A stretch of 64,000 nucleotides of DNA, from positions 332,501-396,500 of the forward strand of contig JAMWET010000949.1 of NCBI GenBank assembly GCA_024036415.1, written 5' to 3'. The stretch comes from Prochilodus magdalenae (taxonomy: Eukaryota; Chordata; Actinopteri; Characiformes; Prochilodontidae). Numbering within the stretch: position 1 is the first letter of the stretch; the number at the start of each line of letters is the position of its first letter. Shown piece after piece: positions 60,071-64,000 of the stretch. The notes below the pieces were generated by a model. That model ran no database searches. It was not told the DNA's origin and saw nothing but the letters and a program-made list of their open reading frames with translations. Position numbers and translations under genes: made by a program.

Positions 60071-62404
60071 TTGGTACATTAATCGTGAAATTTACACACA
60101 TCTACACGGCAATAGGCACTTTCGAATTATTAACGTTTAGTGGTATGGACCAACATTAGCTTGGTCTTTTGCATTGGTCAGCCTGCTTTTTAAGATCTAC
60201 CTTCCAACCAACCTTTACCACTTGTAGTGATGAACACAAAAATCTGCATGTTTGAGGACACGCCATTAATCTGGCTTTGGGAAACTGGCCTGAAGCGCAA
60301 AGATCTAGGATTCAATCTCTGGACATGTACTGTGTTCAATACACTGTGCAATGCAAAACCTGATCCAAAAAACCACCACTCTTGCTCTGATATACACAGC
60401 TGCCGGCCGAGTTTAAGCTTTAAACCCTGAACGTCTCAGTTGTGTGGTAAGCTCTGCTTGTTTCTTTGATAAGATTACATGACAATTTGGCCATCGCTGG
60501 AGGTCTGCTCACCCCTGGCAGGAAATTAAAGGCAGCGCTATAATCCCTGACCATGCAGATTTTGGGAAGCGTGTAGCATTCTCCAAATCCTTTAATCAGC
60601 CATTCCCAATGACCAGCTCTTATCTAGCCACAGCAGCTGGGCTGAAGTTCTGCATCTCACAGCACAGCTGGAGAAGAATGCAGAGAGGATCATGTCAGTG
60701 GCCTGACGCAGGGTGGGCTTTGTAACGTCTGTGCAATCCACAATAGCTGCTCCACATATGGCATCCACAGTCTTCTAAATCCTTCTTCTTCTAAATCCTT
60801 CTTACAGCTTTGGACTGTTGTGGACACCCCCCCTAAGCAACCAGCAAACGTTTTCAACACAGCTTATGTTGACAATCTAATACTTGTAGAACGTGTTGTT
60901 TGGACGTTGTAGGCAAACGCTGTGTAGCTTGTACACAGCTAGGGCTATGTTCTTGTGAAGCATGACTTTCACACAGAGATACAGAAGGAGGAGACCATCT
61001 GACAAAGGAAGAGAGAGAGACAGAAAGACAGAGAGAAAAAGAGATGCGATCAATAAACGGATACATTAGAAGATGCCATGGGACTAACTGGGCATGCGTA
61101 TACGGGACAGCTCTCATTAGCCACCGCAGGCTGAGGCCAGAAGAACATGTTTCCTTCCCCCAGTCACTGCATACTGCATACCATACACAACTACACGACT
61201 ACTAAAGCCTGAGAGATTTAAAGAGACACCATGCTTAGTTACAGGATACAAACACACAGCTGCACTGAGACATTCATTTAGCATACATGAAATGCTGCAG
61301 CTTTAACTAGAGGCAGGCAGAATGATGTTTGCAACATCACGACAGGCTCATTCATTGTTGTGAACTGCCAAAAAACCCCATCAAGCTATGCGTGTTGGGA
61401 ATGTCATGACGTTTATCAGAACGCTAAAACAGGAAAACTTCAGCCCAACTATGCAGAGAATCATCCAACCCAATCATCCACCCACCGCAGCCCAGTAACT
61501 GCACAATAGCAAGTACACCCCTAAAACAGAGGAAGAGACCATCCTCCGTTAGTCTGACTCAAAGATAAGAAAGAAGACCTATCAACTAATTTCTTCTTCA
61601 GGGAACCAATTGTGTCTCCTCCAGAGAACCCTTTTTGGAGCTTTATCTATTGTTTTCAATGGGAGATACATGTTTCACTCCTCTTCTCCTCTCTCCTTCT
61701 TCTTCTTGTGTTCTCCTTTCTGAGTCTACTAGAAGTAGTGCTCTCCAATCAGATCAAAGATAAAGCAGGCCTTCAGTCACATTTGATTACTCAGTCCCCT
61801 CCCAGTACAACCTAAACTCCTCCCCATGCAGTACGTCATTGACCCTGTGACCCATGTCTGAGAGGGAGGTAATCACGGAGCATCCACATGGTTCAGGATG
61901 AAACTAGACGCTTAATAGGAATCTGAACAAACACTATGGTGCAAAGCAAACTGCAGATGACAGAGGCTAAACGACTTAATCATTGGTGACTGGCAGCTGC
62001 ATAACGAGTGTAATTCCATATTCGGTCTCTCAAAGCAATACGATTTCAGTCTCACTAACCAGAGACACATTTGACTACGCTTCTCTATCCGCTCATTCTT
62101 CTAAAAAGTGCTTCTTAAATTAGTTCTTGAGAAAGTCATAATAAACATCAGATTAATGACGTCCTCCAAAAGTGCAAAACTGTACTTAAAATGCCAAATG
62201 TCCTAAAACCCCCAAAATCTTCCTGGAAACTGCATGAACTCTCATTGTACCTACTAGCTTTTCACTGGCATCTTTAAATGATCAGTTTTGTCACGGTGGT
62301 GTATTCTACTAGTTTTTTAACCGACTCCTGAATGAAAATGATGTGCATTGTGAAAATGTCTTTTGTGATTATAATACGACATTTTTCACTCCATCCCCCA
62401 CCCT

Positions 62405-62725
62405 CACCCCACGCGTAATGATAGCAGGTCCGCAGGATTTTGCTGCGCTGGATCTGACCCCCCGTCCTAAAGTGAACATGGGCAGCGTTAATCCCAGTAG
62501 GAAGTCCTACAGACACGACACGTCCAGTGCCAAAGCAGCGCGCTTAATTAGTGAGCAGGTTCCGGTCGGCCAGTCAAGGCCGTGACCTTCCCGGGGGGAA
62601 TAATGAGCCAGGCAATGTTTGGGGCCTCGAGCGGCGGCCTCTGCGCGGGAGCAGGGCGCTGATTGCTGCCTTAGACGTGCTAAACTGACAGATTCAGGTG
62701 ACCGGACAGTGAACCGTACACTTGG
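62405..62725. other. Candidate non-coding element upstream of the gene
   Basis: GC-rich for this window, with several CpGs and cgcgcttaattagtgagc (TAATTAG homeodomain core). Repeat-free and bounded by AT-rich DNA. Could be an enhancer or a CpG-containing promoter flank. No exon was identified. Confidence 0.25.
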
Positions 62726-62838
62726 CACGGACTAGCTGAAATATTTGCTGCCTGAGCCGTGCTTGTTTTGTGTTCCTTTTTTTGTTTCCACTCGGAGAGG
62801 CGAGATTTCAGAGGTGGGTGGGTGTGGGGGAAGTTGGG

Positions 62839-62900
62839 GGAGAGACAGACAGATAGAAAGAAAGAAAGAAAGATAGATAGAAAGAAAGAAAAAAGAGGGA

Positions 62901-62936
<36 letters not shown>
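62839..62936. repeat. Compound GATA/GAAA/GA microsatellite
   Basis: agacagacagatagaaagaa, then (GAAA)n, gatagata, and a final (GA)n run ending at about 62936. Confidence 0.95.
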
Positions 62937-62938
<2 letters not shown>

Positions 62939-64000
62939 GTCAGTCCATCAGTAAGCAACCACTTTGTAAATTCACTTTTTGGCAGTTGTCTGGGGGAGAG
63001 ATGGGGCAACCAAAAGTGCAGGGGCCCTATTAAGAACTTGGATAAAGGGGACGTTCACTTTTTGCAGCACAAGCTGAGAGGAGCTATCTAAATCTGTTGG
63101 GGACCTGGGCTGCTCTGAAATGAAATGGACTGTGAGATTGCTTTAGCTGCAGGGACTGCCCAGACATGAGAGAACCTTTCAAAAGATGCTGCCTTGGTGG
63201 GGGGCGGGGGGGTCCTAAGTGACGGGAAAAACAGAGAGGAAAAACAAGTGGGAGCAATTTCATTTCATTTGACTCCTAACATCAAACCAGACTGAAAAAA
63301 GAACTGAGATAAACCACTAGTGCAGGCATATGACCTTAAAGCCAAAGGTTCCTTGGAGATACGGTTCTAGGAAAAAGAATTTGGTTTTATAAAGCCTTTA
63401 TAGAACCTTTACGTTCGTAAAGCTCTAAATACTTATTCTCTCTCTCTCTCACACACACACACACCAAAAGGCCTCACTGGGGAACCAAACGGGGTCCTTC
63501 TGTGGTATCCCCAATGAAAACCTTTACCTGGCTTTTTAAATAGCCTTTAAAGAGATATGCTGATTTAAAAACCATTCTCTCAGCCCACTGTCCAAACAAT
63601 ACATCAAGCCCTAATGAGCTTTGTGGACATTACAAATCTTAATCATACAGAACCACGTAATTGGGTCATCAGGACCATAAATGGCAGCATGGACAGAGCC
63701 TGTTGACCAGTACTGCAAAACAACAACCATCTGGGAGGGCTGGGCGATCACATGATGGCATAATGTCCTGTTGCTGTTATGGGTCAGCGGCACCACCTGG
63801 TGGTAGCTGTGGTGAACTGTGACCTTCTGGGCCTCTCTTCTCACAGCGTGCAGCGATCCTTGCCAGAATTAAGGGACAGGTCAGCTGTGAAGCAGGCCCC
63901 TCTGTGAACAAGGGCAGCCGCAGACTAATTATAACAGCCAACTACAACAGCACTCAGGCCATAGAGAAGCAGAAAGAGTTGAATCATGCCTTGATCAATT

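Larger units (their letters stand above)
53502..64000. other. Region upstream of exon 1, no exon supported
   Basis: Holds the minisatellite, LINE tail, GA array and purine-rich decay, repeat Q copy 2, the degenerate tandem repeat, the compound microsatellite and the GC-rich interval at 62405. Possible 5' exons of the gene should lie here or beyond. The candidates examined (59280-59385, 63650-63715, 56000-56380) lacked a good donor or a compatible phase. Confidence 0.45.

Noticed and set aside
63650..63715. Minus-strand segment with a ttttgcag acceptor near the right edge
   Set aside because: The only donor is weak (ATTT/gtaatg) and the exit phase does not match exon 1.

Overview
The window is vertebrate nuclear DNA, most likely from a teleost fish and probably an ostariophysan (characin or catfish type). 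The evidence is very low coding density, introns of up to 15 kb, several decayed Tc1/mariner families, fish-type retroposon tails (one ending in TTGACTTGAC), abundant CA, GA, TA and GGAA microsatellites, and no prokaryotic gene organisation. The species call is inference from repeat families remembered by type, not from a search.

The main gene is one minus-strand locus. Nine exons (53501 down to 11027) can be read between splice signals, and every junction keeps frame: 132, 50, 100, 89, 112, 111, 123, 252 and 99 coding bases. The last exon ends in a stop. Together they encode 355 residues with a charged, Leu-rich, probable coiled-coil stretch near the front and helical Leu/Cys-rich segments towards the end. 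I do not recognise the protein. The first exon seen starts with ATG right after a splice acceptor, so coding exons may lie further upstream. A further possible terminal exon (5461-5561, minus) lies below it and cannot be assigned.

The introns and flanks hold the rest. Two opposite-facing internally deleted Tc1-type elements with perfect terminal repeats lie at 9209-9731 and 34158-34689. Older Tc1 relics lie at about 26318, 32955 and 41065. A further Tc1 family has pieces at about 9765, 12147, 14306/15420, 31885, 47860 and 50545/51155. There is one LTR with a tRNA-His-type primer site (41759-42026), a TIR element with a nested SINE-like insert and a 30-bp palindrome (29735-30337), retroposon tails, and two related polypurine blocks (20461-21173 and 22547-22905). 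A 654-bp segment (13266-13919) occurs again exactly 1500 bases downstream (14766-15419), where it splits a Tc1 relic.

Several GC-richer intervals with clustered homeodomain, octamer or SOX-like cores could be conserved non-coding elements, but conservation cannot be judged from one sequence. The region 53502-64000 contains no exon I can support. I see no CRISPR, operon, tRNA or rRNA gene, and no clearly undescribed functional system. The strongest novelty candidates are the unrecognised gene and the 654-bp duplication.
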